A DNA stretch of 64,000 nt from Nitrosarchaeum sp. (lineage in GTDB: Archaea > Thermoproteota > Nitrososphaeria > Nitrososphaerales > Nitrosopumilaceae): assembly GCF_025699065.1 (NCBI RefSeq), contig NZ_JAILWF010000001.1:297062-361061 (forward strand). Reading direction: 5' to 3'. Under the pieces are notes generated by a model, which had not been told where the DNA came from, searched no databases, and worked only from the letters and a program-made list of their open reading frames with translations. The position numbers and the translations under genes are program-made. Shown here piece by piece: positions 1 through 11,535 of the stretch (the stretch's first letter is position 1; the number at the start of each line of letters is the position of its first letter).

Positions 1-1
1 A

Positions 2-274
2 TGGTCAGATTGGCTTGACTTTAATGAAGATACAATTTCAAAAATACCTCAATCAGCAGGAGTGTATATGATGCATGCATCAATGAAAATTTTATTCATT
101 GGAGGTGCTGAAAATATTAAAAAAAGTATACAGGAAAAAGAAAAAGAGCCATGCATGTCAAAAGCCACCAGAGTAAGATACATGCAAACTAGTTCTTATG
201 AACAAGTTTCAGAAGATTTAATCAAAGATTATCAAGATAGACATGAAGGAAAGATTCCACTATGTATGGGTTAA
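2..274 (+). CDS. GIY-YIG-like domain protein, 3' part (5' end outside window)
   Basis: The reading frame is open from the first bases of the window, so the gene starts upstream; 90 codons and the stop are visible. The segment IPQSAGVYMMHASMKILFIG resembles the opening strand pair of GIY-YIG/UvrC-like nuclease domains, where a protein that bears news of its own location is read as G-V-Y followed by a second strand. The catalytic Arg and Glu cannot be confirmed in the part seen. The tail is charged and ends LCMG. Function as a nuclease is inference; it may be a non-catalytic relative. An internal ATG at 62 is probably not the start, because similarity to the family begins before it. Confidence 0.6.
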   Translation, partial: WSDWLDFNEDTISKIPQSAGVYMMHASMKILFIGGAENIKKSIQEKEKEPCMSKATRVRYMQTSSYEQVSEDLIKDYQDRHEGKIPLCMG

Positions 275-312
275 CCCCAAACAATTCCAAAATATTTTCC
301 GAATTTCAAAAA

Positions 313-735
313 CTATAATGCATGATTTTTGAATCTTTCATATTCAAGTGCATCCCAAGGAAACACAATGTATTCAGTCCCTTTTGTTTTTTGAGCATAT
401 ACTAATTGTTTAGGATATTTTTTGCCGGTTCTAGCAAATAAAGTAGCATATACAAAATCAGAAGGATTGGTTACTTTTTGAATTATTTTCTTAAATGTTT
501 TTCCAGAATCGTAAATATCATCAACAAAAAGAGAGTCCGAAGAAATTTTATTTTTATCCACAAGTATTGTATCAATTCCCAAGTGATCAGCTAATAACCT
601 TGCAGGAATTAAACCACCACGACTAACTGTAGAAATACTTGAAAAAAAATGTGAAGATTCTAAAATTTTTTTAGAAAGCAATTCTGTCAATCGCTCAATA
701 TCAGTCCAAGTAACATTTTGTGAAAGAGTATTCAT
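313..735 (-). CDS. Phosphoribosyltransferase (purine PRTase, Gpt/Hpt-like)
   Basis: A 140-residue type I phosphoribosyltransferase, cytosolic, expected to move a base onto PRPP for purine salvage. The PRPP-binding signature VDDIYDSGKT lies at residues 71-80 and the SRGGLIPARLLAD loop at 38-50, as in xanthine/hypoxanthine-guanine enzymes. Length matches short archaeal members. Which base is used cannot be read from the sequence. It converges on the partial gene before it, with 38 bases between stops, and is separated by 47 bases from the next minus-strand gene, so the two could share a transcript. Confidence 0.8.
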   Translation of the reverse strand: MNTLSQNVTWTDIERLTELLSKKILESSHFFSSISTVSRGGLIPARLLADHLGIDTILVDKNKISSDSLFVDDIYDSGKTFKKIIQKVTNPSDFVYATLFARTGKKYPKQLVYAQKTKGTEYIVFPWDALEYERFKNHAL

Positions 736-782
736 GTATGTTTGGTGCTTGTACCTAGATTAAGTTGTTATGATAAAATGAT

Positions 783-1175
783 TTAAAAAGTACCCATTAC
801 CGGTTTTTTTAGAGGCTCAATAATCTCAAGGATATTAAATGCGTATTTACTGAAATTTGCTTCCTTTTCAGAAGATACTAACAAAACATCATCGTTTGCT
901 AATGGAAAACTCATCACAATTACCTTATCTCGATAAGACATTGAAAAATGAACTTCACCAAATTCTTTATCAAACTCATGCCTCATGCGAACTCTAAGTG
1001 CAAGTTCCATGAACATCATTTCATCTTGTTTTTGAGATTCTAATGAGTGCATTCCCTTTTTCATTCCCCCTGTAACAAGATGACCTCGACTATTGATTAT
1101 TCTAGCAGACCTAAGAAGGGGGTCCAATTGAATAATTTTTTGACATGTTTGTTCTAGTTCTTCAACACTAGCCAC
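783..1175 (-). CDS. Small DUF6659-like protein, paralogue 1
   Basis: A 130-residue soluble protein starting at GTG. I recognise the pattern of a small protein family common in Thaumarchaeota that I believe is DUF6659: an N-terminal helix with Cys (EELEQTCQKI), then RSARIINSRGHLVTGG, a helix rich in Arg (LALRVRMRHEF), a Y-x-x-K strand (SYRDKVIVMSFP) and LLVSSEKE before a last helix. Four more copies occur in this window. The strand-helix order recalls Roadblock/longin-type dimerisation folds, but that is a guess. It is divergent to phaE with 53 bases between starts. No function is known to me. Confidence 0.6.
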   Translation of the reverse strand: MASVEELEQTCQKIIQLDPLLRSARIINSRGHLVTGGMKKGMHSLESQKQDEMMFMELALRVRMRHEFDKEFGEVHFSMSYRDKVIVMSFPLANDDVLLVSSEKEANFSKYAFNILEIIEPLKKPVMGTF

Positions 1176-1228
1176 TTGTCTAATTAAACAAGCGATCTAT
1201 TTATTGAGAGCTATCACAATAATAATCC

Positions 1229-1822
1229 GTGGAATCAGAATCTCAAAAAGACGTTACAGATTATTATAAACACCTATCCTTATTCTGGACAGATATTCTT
1301 CATTTAATGTCCAGTAAGCCTCAAGCCTTGACTTCATTAGGTCCAATGAGAGCTTTTGCTTCAAATTCAAAGAAAATATCAACTGAGCTAATACAGATTA
1401 ATGAAAACTTGATGGAATTTAACAAATATGTCACAGAATACTATAAGCAATTAGCAGAAACATGGAATGAGGCACAAAAGAAAGTAAATCTAAAAGCTCC
1501 GGATGTACCACATGACATTGAGCAAATTGAATCATTTAAAAGAATATGGATAGATATTTTTGATAATGATTTTACAGAATTATTTGATTCTGAAAAATTT
1601 GGAGTAAATTATGGAAAATTAGTTTCAAAAGAGCTTGAACTGACAAAAAATTGGCACAACATTTCAAATGTGATATTACAGGCTGCAAATCTTCCAAGCA
1701 AAGAGGAGATTGATGAGGTATACAAAGAAATACATGCGCTGAAAAAAAGAGTTACAAAGCTAGAGATTGAATTAAAAAAGAAAAAACCAAGTAACGTGGA
1801 GATAACAAAAAATGAAAAGTGA
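1229..1822 (+). CDS. phaE: PHA synthase subunit PhaE
   Basis: The 197-residue protein has the features of PhaE, the non-catalytic partner of class III polyhydroxyalkanoate synthases: an amphipathic start (YYKHLSLFWTDILHLM), a Phe/Trp-rich middle (QIESFKRIWIDIFDNDF) and a C-terminal coiled coil of about 45 residues ending in a Lys run. Start is GTG at 1229, with a TATA-like CTATTTATT about 25 bases upstream, which suits a leaderless transcript. It overlaps phaC by 11 bases, so the two subunits should be translated together. PhaE activates PhaC on the storage granule surface in characterised class III systems. Confidence 0.85.
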   Translation: MESESQKDVTDYYKHLSLFWTDILHLMSSKPQALTSLGPMRAFASNSKKISTELIQINENLMEFNKYVTEYYKQLAETWNEAQKKVNLKAPDVPHDIEQIESFKRIWIDIFDNDFTELFDSEKFGVNYGKLVSKELELTKNWHNISNVILQAANLPSKEEIDEVYKEIHALKKRVTKLEIELKKKKPSNVEITKNEK

Positions 1823-2876
1823 GTCAAAATTTGATCCTAAAATCATCGAAGAGATGATAAAATTTAGTAAGCATGTTATAGATGCACCCAAGTTAGTTTC
1901 AGCTCCTGATGAAATCAGTCTAGAAATTACACCTCATGATGTAGTTCAAGAAATTGATAAAACAAGACTATTACATTACAAACCACTAACAGATAAACAA
2001 CATAAAACACCGTTACTAATTTCATATGCGTTAATTAACAGATATCATATTTTAGATATACAACCAGAAAAAAGCTGGGTTAGAAATTTGCTAATGCAGG
2101 GATTTGATGTGTATATGCTAGATTGGGGATCTCCAACTAGTATGGACAAATATTTGGATTTTGATGATTATGTTAATGGATATTTAGATAGTAGTGTAGA
2201 GTTAATCAAAGACGAATCATCAGTAGAAAAAATATCCCTACAGGGATATTGTACAGGAGCTACAATTGCAACTGCATATACAGCATTACATCCAGAAAGT
2301 GTGAAAAACTATATCGCGACAGCACCAGTCATTGATGGATGGAGAGATACCACAGTAATTAGTAATCTTGCAAAGCATATGGACGTAGACAAAATGGTAG
2401 AAACTATAGGAAATATGCCTCCTGAATTCATGTATTACTGTTTTTCCGTTCTAAAACCGTTTGAACAGGGAATTGAAAAATATGTCAATTTTTTCAAAAA
2501 TATAGAGAATAAAAAATTTGTTGATAATTTTCTAAGAGTAGAAAAATGGCTTGGGGACACACCGCCTATTCCAGGTGCTCTTTTCAGACAATGGATTAAG
2601 GATATTTATCAAGATAATCTACTAATTCAAAACAAGATGTTTGTTGGTGGAAGTCACATAGATTTGAAGAAGATAAACATGCCAATATTTACACAAGTTG
2701 CAGTAGGGGATCACCTAGTATCACCTGAGTGTAGTATGCCACTCCATTATGCGGTAGGAAGTGAGGATAAAACATTGAAAATATACCCAACTGGGCATGT
2801 AGGAATGATTGCTAGTTCATTATCTCAAAATAAGGTATTACCAGAGCTAGGAAATTGGCTTGCTGAAAGATCATAA
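1812..2876 (+). CDS. phaC: PHA synthase subunit PhaC, class III
   Basis: Polymerises 3-hydroxyacyl-CoA into polyhydroxyalkanoate at the granule surface. The 354-residue length is typical of class III PhaC. The lipase-like box GYCTGA puts the nucleophile at Cys147; Asp300 (VGDHLVSPEC) and His329 (PTGHVGM) complete the catalytic triad. The core follows the alpha/beta hydrolase order, with DVYMLDWGSPT near residue 105, a segment well conserved in PhaC. The start overlaps phaE. A pair of phasin-like genes converges on it from downstream, so the whole region looks like one carbon-storage locus. Confidence 0.92.
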   Translation: MKSESKFDPKIIEEMIKFSKHVIDAPKLVSAPDEISLEITPHDVVQEIDKTRLLHYKPLTDKQHKTPLLISYALINRYHILDIQPEKSWVRNLLMQGFDVYMLDWGSPTSMDKYLDFDDYVNGYLDSSVELIKDESSVEKISLQGYCTGATIATAYTALHPESVKNYIATAPVIDGWRDTTVISNLAKHMDVDKMVETIGNMPPEFMYYCFSVLKPFEQGIEKYVNFFKNIENKKFVDNFLRVEKWLGDTPPIPGALFRQWIKDIYQDNLLIQNKMFVGGSHIDLKKINMPIFTQVAVGDHLVSPECSMPLHYAVGSEDKTLKIYPTGHVGMIASSLSQNKVLPELGNWLAERS

Positions 2877-2905
2877 AATAAAAAATAAAAAAATAAAATT
2901 TACCA

Positions 2906-3331
2906 CTAGTTGTTCTTTGTGGTGAATGCAGATATCCAGGATTGAAGAATGTTTCTATTCAAGTCAGCAAAGGATTTTGCATTATCGTTGAATGTTTTGA
3001 TGTTTTGTTGGGTTGAATCAATTGTTGCTAGTGTTATCTGATTGTGTATTGATGCTACTTTAACAATTTCTTCAGCAGTATCATTCATTACTTTTAGTGT
3101 TGCTTGTGGAATGTTTGTTGCAACACCAAATTTCTTTGCATACTCTTTTTGTAATGTGATTGTAGAATCAACAACATTTTCATATGCTTGTAAATATTCT
3201 TGCTGAACATTTGTAATTGATTGATGATACTGTGGTACTGATTGTCTAATACCGGTAAATATTTTGTCTATGTTTTCCTGATATACAGAAAATATATCTT
3301 TAGATCCTGGTGTTTGTTCGTTTTTACTCAT
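2906..3331 (-). CDS. Phasin-like PHA granule protein
   Basis: A 141-residue, nearly all-helical protein with no signal peptide: long amphipathic helices rich in Gln, Asn, Ser and Thr (for example QQEYLQAYENVVDSTITLQK, residues about 43-62), the composition of phasins that coat PHA granules. Position next to phaEC supports this. It is the second gene of a two-gene unit, overlaps the gene upstream by 4 bases (ATGA), and has a very strong Shine-Dalgarno sequence before its ATG. Phasin sequences diverge fast, so the call rests on composition, length and context. Confidence 0.65.
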   Translation of the reverse strand: MSKNEQTPGSKDIFSVYQENIDKIFTGIRQSVPQYHQSITNVQQEYLQAYENVVDSTITLQKEYAKKFGVATNIPQATLKVMNDTAEEIVKVASIHNQITLATIDSTQQNIKTFNDNAKSFADLNRNILQSWISAFTTKNN

Positions 3332-3753
3332 TGTTTCACCTCCTTATTTTTTGATTTTTTGGCTATTGGAAGGACTATGACTTGTACCAAGTCGCCCTCA
3401 CCTAATCCAAGTGCATTACGTTCTGCCTCTGGAATTGAAATTCTTCCATTACTACTTACAGTTGTTTTGTATGCTCCCCAATTCATAAAAGATGGAAGCA
3501 TTTGACCGATTTGAAACATAGTCTCCATACTTTTGTTTTGCATAGAGGACATATTTTTCATCATATCAGATTGAACTTGTCTCGTATTATCAGAAACTTC
3601 TCTAAGAGTTTCTAAAGGATTGAATGTTTGTGTATTTTGATTTGTCATCAACATGCCAAAATGCTTCATAAATTCAGCTTGTGCACGACCATTTTTTTGA
3701 ATCCAATCTTTGAACATTTCAGAAGGATTGAATTGGTTATAATTACCACTCAT
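3328..3753 (-). CDS. Phasin-like protein with C-terminal AbrB/SpoVT domain
   Basis: 141 residues in two parts. Residues 1-90 are helical and rich in Gln, Met and Asn, like a phasin. Residues about 95-132 form a swapped-hairpin AbrB/SpoVT/MazE-type domain: TVSSNGRISIPEAERNALGL followed by GEGDLVQVIVLPI. In haloarchaea PHA loci carry AbrB-type proteins (PhaP/PhaQ), so a role as a granule-bound regulator or structural protein is plausible. It precedes and overlaps the second phasin-like gene. Whether the AbrB part binds DNA or only drives dimerisation is unknown. Confidence 0.7.
   Translation of the reverse strand: MSGNYNQFNPSEMFKDWIQKNGRAQAEFMKHFGMLMTNQNTQTFNPLETLREVSDNTRQVQSDMMKNMSSMQNKSMETMFQIGQMLPSFMNWGAYKTTVSSNGRISIPEAERNALGLGEGDLVQVIVLPIAKKSKNKEVKQ
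3336..3344 (-). promoter_or_regulatory. Shine-Dalgarno site of the second phasin-like gene
   Basis: On the minus strand the sequence AGGAGGTGA ends four bases before the ATG at 3331. It pairs without mismatch to the 16S 3' tail visible at 11571-11580. It lies inside the end of the upstream cistron, so it serves internal initiation on a two-gene mRNA, whereas many first genes here look leaderless. Confidence 0.75.
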
Positions 3754-3789
3754 TGGTAAATATTGGAACTAGAAGGTATATAAACTAAT

Positions 3790-4575
3790 CTAAGAAAGAA
3801 ACTCCAGAACAGATGAGGAAAAAGTTTCAGGATCTTGAACATATGGAGTATGGCCGCAGTTATCCATTCTAAAAAACCTACAATCTTTGATATTTGAGAG
3901 AAAATTATCAGCATATTGAATCGGGATCACTGGATCTTTTGACCCCCAGATAATAAGAGTAGGACATGAAATGGAATTTAATTTAGTGGTTATAACTTCA
4001 GAATTTTTCAATCCTAAAACAGTAGACATGAAAGCTAGTTTTGCATTTGGTAGTTTCATTCTTTCAATAAAACCTTGAATAATTTGGGTGTCGGCTTCAT
4101 GACCAGATGATTCCATTAACTCAAATACATTTTTTGCACTTTCATCGTTTGGGTATAATGCGGCCATTATGTAAGCATCTAATGCGGGGGTAGATTGTTT
4201 CATTGAACCAGCAGGAGATACAAGAATTAATTTTTCAACTTCATTTGGATGTATAGATGCATAATTAGCTGCAATTTGGCCACCTAATGAAGAGCCAATT
4301 ATAATTGGACGTGTAATTTTCAAAGCGATAAAAAATTTTTCAAGAAAAGAGGAAAAAAAATCAGGGGTATAATCTGCAACAGGTTTATCACTATAACCAT
4401 AGCCGATCAGATCAGGAACAATCACACGATATTGTTTTGCAAAAATTGGAATTACTTTATTCCATCGTTCAGCTGACGCACCTAATCCATGGATCAATAC
4501 CAAAACATGTTTAGAATCTCCAGATTCTAGATACCTAATTTTGTTACCATCAACCTGTATGAAATTTTCTTTCAT
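3790..4575 (-). CDS. Alpha/beta hydrolase
   Basis: A 261-residue cytosolic alpha/beta-hydrolase. The oxyanion-loop motif HGLGASAERW (29-38), nucleophile elbow GSSLGG with Ser96, an acid in WGSKDPVIP and a His in CGHTPY are all present. Its length fits esterases, C-C hydrolases and PHA depolymerase-like enzymes. It follows the phasin pair on the same strand after 36 bases, so a role in mobilising PHA or trimming hydroxyacyl esters is a context-based inference; the substrate cannot be read from sequence. Confidence 0.75.
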   Translation of the reverse strand: MKENFIQVDGNKIRYLESGDSKHVLVLIHGLGASAERWNKVIPIFAKQYRVIVPDLIGYGYSDKPVADYTPDFFSSFLEKFFIALKITRPIIIGSSLGGQIAANYASIHPNEVEKLILVSPAGSMKQSTPALDAYIMAALYPNDESAKNVFELMESSGHEADTQIIQGFIERMKLPNAKLAFMSTVLGLKNSEVITTKLNSISCPTLIIWGSKDPVIPIQYADNFLSNIKDCRFFRMDNCGHTPYVQDPETFSSSVLEFLS

Positions 4576-4706
4576 GGTTTTAGCTTCAATTATTTAGCTA
4601 GATAAGTTTAGTTACTATTAACGATCAATTGTTTTTGGTATTTTACTAAATTATCACCTCAGAAAACATAGATTAGGTTTTTTAAGATCCAAGTAGAAAA
4701 CATACT

Positions 4707-5141
4707 ATGATAGATGAAAAAATCAAGAAAATTCTTGTTCCATTAGACGGTTCAAAAAATTCTATACGAGCACTTGAAATGGCAATATCCATAGCAAAAC
4801 AGTTTGAGGCTACAATTATAGGAGCATATTCAATGAATGTTCAATCACGTTCTGAGTTTCGAACAACACCCACAGTTAGTAAGGAGTGGAAAAACGAGGC
4901 AAAAAAAATTCTAGATAATGCTAAAAAAATAGCATTACAAAATAATGTAGATTTTAAAGAAAAAATGATGACAGGAAACATAGGATACAATCTCATAAAA
5001 TTGGCGCATGATAAAAAAGAAAATTTCAGTCTAGTCGTAATGGGATCCAGAGGAAGAAGTGCAGTAAAAGAATTATTCTTAGGAAGTGTTTCAAACTATG
5101 TCATCCATACATCAAAAATTCCAGTACTTATTGTGAAATAA
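4707..5141 (+). CDS. Universal stress protein (UspA family)
   Basis: 144 residues with the full UspA fold: first strand KKILVPLDGSKNS (7-19), and the ATP-binding signature MGSRGRSAVKELFLGSVS at about 112-129, matching the G-x2-G-x9-G-S/T pattern of nucleotide-binding members. It is expected to bind ATP and act in stress survival, though partner and trigger are not deducible. It converges on msrA with only 2 bases between stops, which puts two stress genes back to back. Confidence 0.88.
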   Translation: MIDEKIKKILVPLDGSKNSIRALEMAISIAKQFEATIIGAYSMNVQSRSEFRTTPTVSKEWKNEAKKILDNAKKIALQNNVDFKEKMMTGNIGYNLIKLAHDKKENFSLVVMGSRGRSAVKELFLGSVSNYVIHTSKIPVLIVK

Positions 5142-5143
5142 GT

Positions 5144-5599
5144 TTAGGATAAACCGTGCTTTTGAAAATATTTTTGATGATAGTCTTCAGCTTTATAAAA
5201 TTCTGGAGCTGGAACAATTTCAGTTACAATAGGTTTATGAAATTTTCCTGATTTTTCAAGTTCTTTTTTTGATTTTTGTGCAATTTGTGCTTGTTCTTCA
5301 TTATGAAAAAATATTGCAGAACGATATTGATGTCCAATATCAGGTCCTTGTCGATTAAGTGTTGTCGGATCATGATTACTCCAAAAAACTTTTAGTAGTT
5401 CATCATAAGTGATTTCATTTGGATCATATTCCACTTGAACTGCTTCAGCATGTCCAGTTCTATCGGTACATACCTCTTCATAAGTAGGGTTTGGTAATTT
5501 GCCTCCAATATAACCTACTTGTGTTGACTTGACACCTTTAGTTTTTCGGAGCAAGTCTTCAACATGCCAAAAACATCCAGCACCAAATGTAGCTTTCAT
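5144..5599 (-). CDS. msrA: Peptide methionine sulfoxide reductase MsrA
   Basis: Reduces methionine-S-sulfoxide in proteins and free methionine. The catalytic motif GAGCFWHVE is at residues 6-14 with Cys9 as nucleophile; [36 protein letters not shown] and YRSAIF are the usual family blocks. The 151-residue length matches compact MsrA. The C-terminus ends soon after QKYF, so the resolving cysteines found in longer bacterial enzymes are absent and recycling must use an external thiol. It is a likely response to oxidative damage in an aerobic ammonia oxidiser. Confidence 0.95.
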   Translation of the reverse strand: MKATFGAGCFWHVEDLLRKTKGVKSTQVGYIGGKLPNPTYEEVCTDRTGHAEAVQVEYDPNEITYDELLKVFWSNHDPTTLNRQGPDIGHQYRSAIFFHNEEQAQIAQKSKKELEKSGKFHKPIVTEIVPAPEFYKAEDYHQKYFQKHGLS

Positions 5600-5662
5600 A
5601 TTTTAATTATAATTTTATCAAATTAAAACCATGTGATTAACAATTAGAATTAAAAGAAAGCT

Positions 5663-6049
5663 TTAGCTAACATTAGTAAAAATTTCAACAACCTTTTTAG
5701 CCAAATTTTCAATATTGGCAGAAGGTTCTGCAGAAATCAAAAGAAGAACTTGAGTGATAGGAAATGGAAAACTTACTAAAACCGCTTTATCTCGTCTTGC
5801 AGCAATATAATTAATTGGTCCTAAGCTATCATCATAGTCTTTCCTAATTGATGCTTTAGATACAAACTCAAAAAATGAATGAAGTCTAGTTTCGTCGTCC
5901 TCATATGGAACAAGTCCTTCTTTAAATCCACCTGCTATTAGTTTGCCATCTTTATCAACAATTCCAGCAAATCTGATTTCTGGTTCCTTTTGAATCTGCA
6001 AACATTTTTCATTGTATAGTTGAAGGGCAGCATTATTTGAAACGGACAA
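5663..6049 (-). CDS. Small DUF6659-like protein, paralogue 2
   Basis: About 128 residues from a TTG at 6049; a longer frame from TTG at 6088 exists. I prefer 6049 because a T-rich TATA-like stretch (GGTTTTTATTTT) sits 25 bases upstream and family similarity begins soon after. It shows the same pattern as its paralogues: NEKCLQIQ helix, IRFAGIVDKDGKLIAGG, Y-I-A-A-R-R-D-K-A, SFPFP, LLLISAEP. It sits between msrA and a methyltransferase on the same strand. Function unknown. Confidence 0.6.
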   Translation of the reverse strand: MSVSNNAALQLYNEKCLQIQKEPEIRFAGIVDKDGKLIAGGFKEGLVPYEDDETRLHSFFEFVSKASIRKDYDDSLGPINYIAARRDKAVLVSFPFPITQVLLLISAEPSANIENLAKKVVEIFTNVS

Positions 6050-6105
6050 TATACATTGTGGAGATATCAAAAATAAAAACCTAGCCAATTACATTGCAAA
6101 CTAGT

Positions 6106-6951
6106 TTAAAACTTGCATTTTAAAACAACATAATCGATAATTTTTTGATCAGATGCCTTTTTCATTTTTAAAATTGACTTGTAAAGTATTTTTTCAACAT
6201 AATTTGGATATTTTTGCAATATGGATTTTTTCAATTTTTTACGATTTTCAATGTAATAATTTGCCAATGGAGTATATACTTGATTTCCAATTAATTGTTC
6301 ATCATGAATTTTAAAACCTCCTAATTTCACAAGTTTTTTGACATGATCTAATCTATAATGTTCTGATGACCAGGTAAATTTCAAGATCCCTAATTTGAAC
6401 ATGGATGTATGCTGTAAAGTTACAGGTAATGCCAAAGTAAATACTCCTTCAGATTTTAAAACCCGTTTTGATTCAGAAATAAAATCTTTTAAAGGTTTGA
6501 AATGTTGTGATGATTCTAATGCCAATACACGATCTACGGAAGCATTAGAAAAAGGCAATTTAGTAGAAGTAGAGTTAATGAATTCAATGTTTTTCTGAGG
6601 ACCAGAAAAATGCAATTGCTTATAGTTGATATTTACACAAAATAGTTTGAGATAGCCATAATTTTTTCTCCAAAAAATTGCAGGGGCAGAAAGGCCACTT
6701 CCAACATCAACTACAGTTTTGGCATTTTCTAATTCAGCCATACTACCAAAGTAAGAACAGAGGTTTTCTTGAGCAGCGATTGGTTCGATTGTATTTTCTT
6801 CCCAATAACCAAAATTCAACATAGAACCTCCAGTTGCTAGCTGCATTATCGGTGAAAGTGAATTGTAAAGATTAATGACATCTTTTTCATTTTTTCGAAT
6901 TGTCCAAAAAAACATATCAACAGGATTAATCACGTTCAAAAAGATTTTCAC
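6106..6951 (-). CDS. SAM-dependent methyltransferase (class I)
   Basis: 281 residues from a GTG start. Motif I VVDVGSGLSAP is followed by an acidic/Asn-ended second strand, the FSNASVDRVLALESSQHF post-motif region and the FISESKRVLKSEGVFTLALP strand-turn typical of Methyltransf_11-type enzymes related to gamma-tocopherol and sterol methyltransferases. The N-terminal 60 residues and the C-terminal Lys-rich 80 residues are extra. The acceptor is unknown; a lipid or quinone is possible but only by family likeness. Confidence 0.75.
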   Translation of the reverse strand: MKIFLNVINPVDMFFWTIRKNEKDVINLYNSLSPIMQLATGGSMLNFGYWEENTIEPIAAQENLCSYFGSMAELENAKTVVDVGSGLSAPAIFWRKNYGYLKLFCVNINYKQLHFSGPQKNIEFINSTSTKLPFSNASVDRVLALESSQHFKPLKDFISESKRVLKSEGVFTLALPVTLQHTSMFKLGILKFTWSSEHYRLDHVKKLVKLGGFKIHDEQLIGNQVYTPLANYYIENRKKLKKSILQKYPNYVEKILYKSILKMKKASDQKIIDYVVLKCKF

Positions 6952-7056
6952 ATATAGTTGAAATTAGTGACTATTAATCTCTAATGCACTAATCAAGATA
7001 ATTACAAGTAGATCGAGAGGGTCATCTTTTATTAATTTGGATAAGATAGTTAGTAA

Positions 7057-7554
7057 ATGAGTAAATCAAATTCAGGAAATATTTCAGAAATTATGATTGC
7101 AAAGTGGAGTGATAGGTTTTTTGCATGGTTAATTGATTTTTTGATAATTACTATGATTTCTACACTCATCATGTTTACATTGTTTGGAAAAATTGATTTT
7201 GAAATAAATGAGAAATGGATGTGGGCAGAAACAACACAATATGTTCAGACTAGCATAATATTTTTTGCATATTGGACAATTTTAGAATATAAAACGGGAC
7301 AATCAATTGGAAAAAAGATCTTAAATGTTAAAGTAACAAATTTGTATGGAAAGCAAGCAGATTTGAAAAGTGTTGTAATCAGTAGTTTTGGAAAAACGTT
7401 TCTCATTCCAATAGATGTGGTTTTAGGATTAATATTTACAAATGAAAAACGTCAAAGAATCTTCAATAAAATTGGCGATACAATAGTAATAAAAATAAAA
7501 AATAATGAAAAAAATGATGATGTAAATATCAAATACAAAAAAGATGGAATTTAG
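7057..7554 (+). CDS. RDD family membrane protein
   Basis: 165 residues with the RDD signature: WSDRFFAWLIDFLIITMI (residues about 13-30) carries the Arg and Asp of the first membrane helix, a second helix follows near 68-84 (SIIFFAYWTILEYKTGQSIG) with the K-T-G-Q-S-I-G-K-K loop, and a third region FLIPIDVVLGLIFTN lies near 127-141. Such proteins have three to four membrane helices; some have been linked to ion transport. The role here is unknown. It is divergent from the methyltransferase. Confidence 0.8.
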   Translation: MSKSNSGNISEIMIAKWSDRFFAWLIDFLIITMISTLIMFTLFGKIDFEINEKWMWAETTQYVQTSIIFFAYWTILEYKTGQSIGKKILNVKVTNLYGKQADLKSVVISSFGKTFLIPIDVVLGLIFTNEKRQRIFNKIGDTIVIKIKNNEKNDDVNIKYKKDGI

Positions 7555-7629
7555 TCATTTTTTATTATACAATTGTTTTCTAGAATTAACCATTAGATCT
7601 ATTACCAACTTTAGATCTGTGTATTTTGA

Positions 7630-7701
7630 ATGTCTGAGAATCTAAAATGGTGGGTTGGGCTTCCTAAAGAATTAGAAAAAGACATAGAATTTGAAGAATA
7701 A
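7630..7701 (+). CDS. Possible 23-residue protein
   Basis: ATG at 7630 opens a frame reading MSENLKWWVGLPKELEKDIE and three more residues to TAA. The charge pattern and double Trp look protein-like rather than random AT-rich sequence, but at 23 codons chance cannot be excluded. It lies in the 218-base gap between the RDD gene and the secreted acidic protein; nothing else is evident there. Confidence 0.3.
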   Translation: MSENLKWWVGLPKELEKDIEFEE

Positions 7702-7772
7702 AACACCATCAAAATTCAAAAATATGGACACATTAACAAGTGTAATTATAACGAAATCAATAGATTAAATGA

Positions 7773-8201
7773 TTATTGGGCCCAACCCCAAGCAATCAAT
7801 TTTTCAACACTTGTTGCTTGAATGCATGCCGGCTGTCCACTAATTTTGAAAATAAGTTCTAAACCTTCTTTGCAGACTATGTTTTCGGGTGCAATACCTT
7901 CTTTGATTTGTTTTAATGGTGAAAGAATAGATGGAACTACATCTTCCATTGTTTCTTCTTCATCTTCCATGACTTGCTCATTATCCAAAAGTTCTTCATC
8001 GTCTGTCATTTCTTCATCACCGGTCATTTCAAATTCCATCTCATCATCTACAACAACATTTTCTTCTGTAGATGTAGAGTTAGTAGAAGTACCATTATTT
8101 GCAGTTCCATTTACATGATCATCTGCAAATGAAGAAGGAAAAACCATAATTCCAGTAATAAGTACCGATAATAACACAAACAAAGTAAAAGAATTATTCA
8201 C
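7773..8201 (-). CDS. Secreted acidic protein with C-terminal two-Cys module
   Basis: 142 residues: a signal peptide at about 1-26 ending near SSFADD, an Asn/Thr/Ser-rich stretch, a highly acidic linker rich in Glu, Asp and Met (about 48-88), and a 50-residue C-terminal module beginning LSPLKQIKEGIAPENIVC and ending KLIAWGWAQ. The same module occurs at the N-terminus of the 431-residue secreted protein at 20557-21852. Expected on the cell surface; the acidic linker could bind cations. Function is unknown. Confidence 0.7.
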   Translation of the reverse strand: MNNSFTLFVLLSVLITGIMVFPSSFADDHVNGTANNGTSTNSTSTEENVVVDDEMEFEMTGDEEMTDDEELLDNEQVMEDEEETMEDVVPSILSPLKQIKEGIAPENIVCKEGLELIFKISGQPACIQATSVEKLIAWGWAQ

Positions 8202-8399
8202 AAAGGTACGTAATGAGAGTATAATTTAAGATTTATGATAATTATGAATCTAATACTTTTAGATTACTTTCTTAAAATCGTGTAAAGCATTCGCTAAGGA
8301 AATATAAAAAATCAAACTGCATAGCATTTGCTAGAGTGATTTAAAATAAAATCATCGTACATGTCGTGTATTATTTTTGTGAATTCTAAAATGAATTCA

Positions 8400-8416
8400 T
8401 CGTGCATAGTCTCTAT

Positions 8417-8429
<13 letters not shown>
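8400..8429 (-). other. 23S rRNA processing stem, 3' strand
   Basis: The minus strand here pairs with 11422-11453: nine pairs next to the mature rRNA (TTCAGCCAC with GTGGCTGAA), a six-pair central helix, then twelve pairs (TCGTGCATAGTC with GACTATGCACGA). Three-base bulges (UAU on one strand, AGA on the other) flank the central helix. This is a bulge-helix-bulge-like element, the archaeal site for splicing-endonuclease cleavage of pre-rRNA. Confidence 0.75.
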
Positions 8430-11421
<2,992 letters not shown>

Positions 11422-11432
<11 letters not shown>

Positions 11433-11453
11433 ATTACACGACTATGCACGACG
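11422..11453 (-). other. 23S rRNA processing stem, 5' strand
   Basis: Partner of 8400-8429. The minus strand reads TCGTGCATAGTC, GTGTAA, TAT, GTGGCTGAA, giving two long helices and a short central helix with opposed three-base bulges. Cleavage in the bulges would release the pre-23S. Confidence 0.75.
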
Positions 11454-11535
11454 ATCATTGCAAGTCCTCCGGTAAGAGGAACCTGCTACATCCTTCATAC
11501 ATCACTTTCGTGATGCATTGCATCGATGATTTTGC

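Noticed and set aside
7822..8118. 98-codon plus-strand frame
   Set aside because: It is the antisense shadow of the acidic secreted protein; its Ser-rich composition mirrors the Glu/Asp codons on the other strand.
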